Origin: Planctomycetota bacterium | GTDB taxonomy: Bacteria; Planctomycetota; Brocadiia; JAJRTI01 | DNA: 6,568 nucleotides | Assembly (NCBI GenBank): GCA_024278415.1 | Contig: JAJRTI010000875.1 | Location: 1-6,568, forward strand | Direction: 5' to 3' | Notes under the pieces: generated by a model | What the model was told of the DNA's origin: nothing | Seen by the model: the letters and a program-made list of their open reading frames with translations, nothing else | The model's database searches: none | In this document: positions 6,260 through 6,568 of the stretch, one piece after another | How positions within the stretch are numbered: the first letter of the stretch is position 1 | Layout: each line of letters starts with the position of its first letter | Program-made: the position numbers and the translations under genes

Positions 6260-6568
6260 GGAGGGGACTCCTTGCGTTTCGTGAGCGTGAACTGGTTCCC
6301 GTTAGCGGCGTCCCACAGGTAGTGGGTCTCGTCAGTTAGCTTGTGAATAAGCATGAGGCCCATGCCGCCGGATGCGGGATCCTTGGTCCGCTTGCTCTTG
6401 CCGAGTGCGATGCCGTCCGCTGGGTCTAAGGGCTTGCCGCGGTCCACGATGGTGACGGAGAGGCCGCTGGCAATGGGCTCGAATTCGATTTGCATCTCGC
6501 CCGGCGCCTCGCCGTGGAACGCGTAGGAGATCACATTCGTGCAGGCCTCCTCGACCGCCACTTCGAAC
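6250..6568 (-). CDS. RsbW/SpoIIAB-like anti-sigma serine/threonine kinase (5' truncated by window)
   Basis: The frame enters from the window edge, reading FEVAVEEACTNVISYAF, and ends at TAG 6252-6250, giving 105 visible residues. The start is outside the window; the GTG at 6561-6559 is an internal valine of the conserved N-box helix, not a start. The GHKL ATPase signature is clear: N box with E and N in VEEACTNVISYAF, G1 box VDRGKPLDP, and G2 box GGMGLMLIHKLTDE after a lid rich in K and R. Proteins of this type phosphorylate their STAS partner and bind a sigma factor or another effector. The gene overlaps the STAS gene by 10 bases (6250-6259), with the kinase gene first, opposite to the Bacillus rsbV-rsbW order. 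The N-terminal 30-40 residues expected for the family are missing only because of the window edge. Confidence 0.88.
   Translation of the reverse strand, partial: FEVAVEEACTNVISYAFHGEAPGEMQIEFEPIASGLSVTIVDRGKPLDPADGIALGKSKRTKDPASGGMGLMLIHKLTDETHYLWDAANGNQFTLTKRKESPPCP
6268..6273 (-). promoter_or_regulatory. Ribosome binding site for the STAS gene
   Basis: On the minus strand this reads AAGGAG, 8 bases before the ATG at 6259-6257. It lies inside the last codons of the upstream kinase gene, which fits coupled translation from one mRNA. Confidence 0.7.

Overview
The window looks like a high-GC bacterial chromosome segment. The codons are mostly G/C-ending, and the genes encode secreted, modular carbohydrate-active proteins next to an anti-sigma/STAS switch. 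That mix is typical of Planctomycetota and related free-living degraders, or of metagenomic relatives. This taxonomic reading is inference from gene content only.

Layout. Bases 2-289 (+) hold the C-terminal end of a protein that begins outside the window, with a beta-sandwich tail of the kind found at the end of glycoside hydrolases. A 280-base non-coding gap follows. It holds a 7-bp-arm inverted repeat (401-433) and a good sigma-70-like promoter (459-487). From there runs a tightly packed + strand operon: a secreted CBM4/9-like jelly-roll protein (570-1187), a secreted CBM9-like protein with a helical tail (1184-2161), and a very large secreted GH42-like protein. The first two gene junctions are an ATGA overlap and a TAATG overlap, so translation is probably coupled.

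The large protein is read in one frame from 2161 to 5748 but is cut by a single in-frame TAA at 2980-2982. The upstream piece (2161-2982) carries the signal peptide and a ThuA/GATase1-like domain. The downstream piece (from GTG 3085, or the same frame from 2983) carries a beta-sandwich, a GH42-like barrel with its four-cysteine zinc site, a GATase1-like trimerisation domain and C-terminal beta domains. The stop falls just before the first strand of a beta domain, and the 34 codons after it still look coding. I read this as one gene broken by a nonsense change or a sequence error, with genuine splitting or read-through as less likely options.

A short convergent gap (5749-5911) separates this operon from two - strand genes: a 5'-truncated RsbW/SpoIIAB-like anti-sigma kinase (6250 to the window end) and a STAS-domain anti-anti-sigma protein (5912-6259). 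They overlap by 10 bases and should form a partner-switching pair. Nothing in the sequence links this switch to the carbohydrate operon.

The carbohydrate operon most plausibly binds and processes an extracellular or periplasmic glycan; the substrate cannot be told. I see no CRISPR array, mobile element, tRNA or rRNA, and no clear new defence or mobile system. The points most worth a second look are the broken GH42-like gene and its altered active-site motifs.
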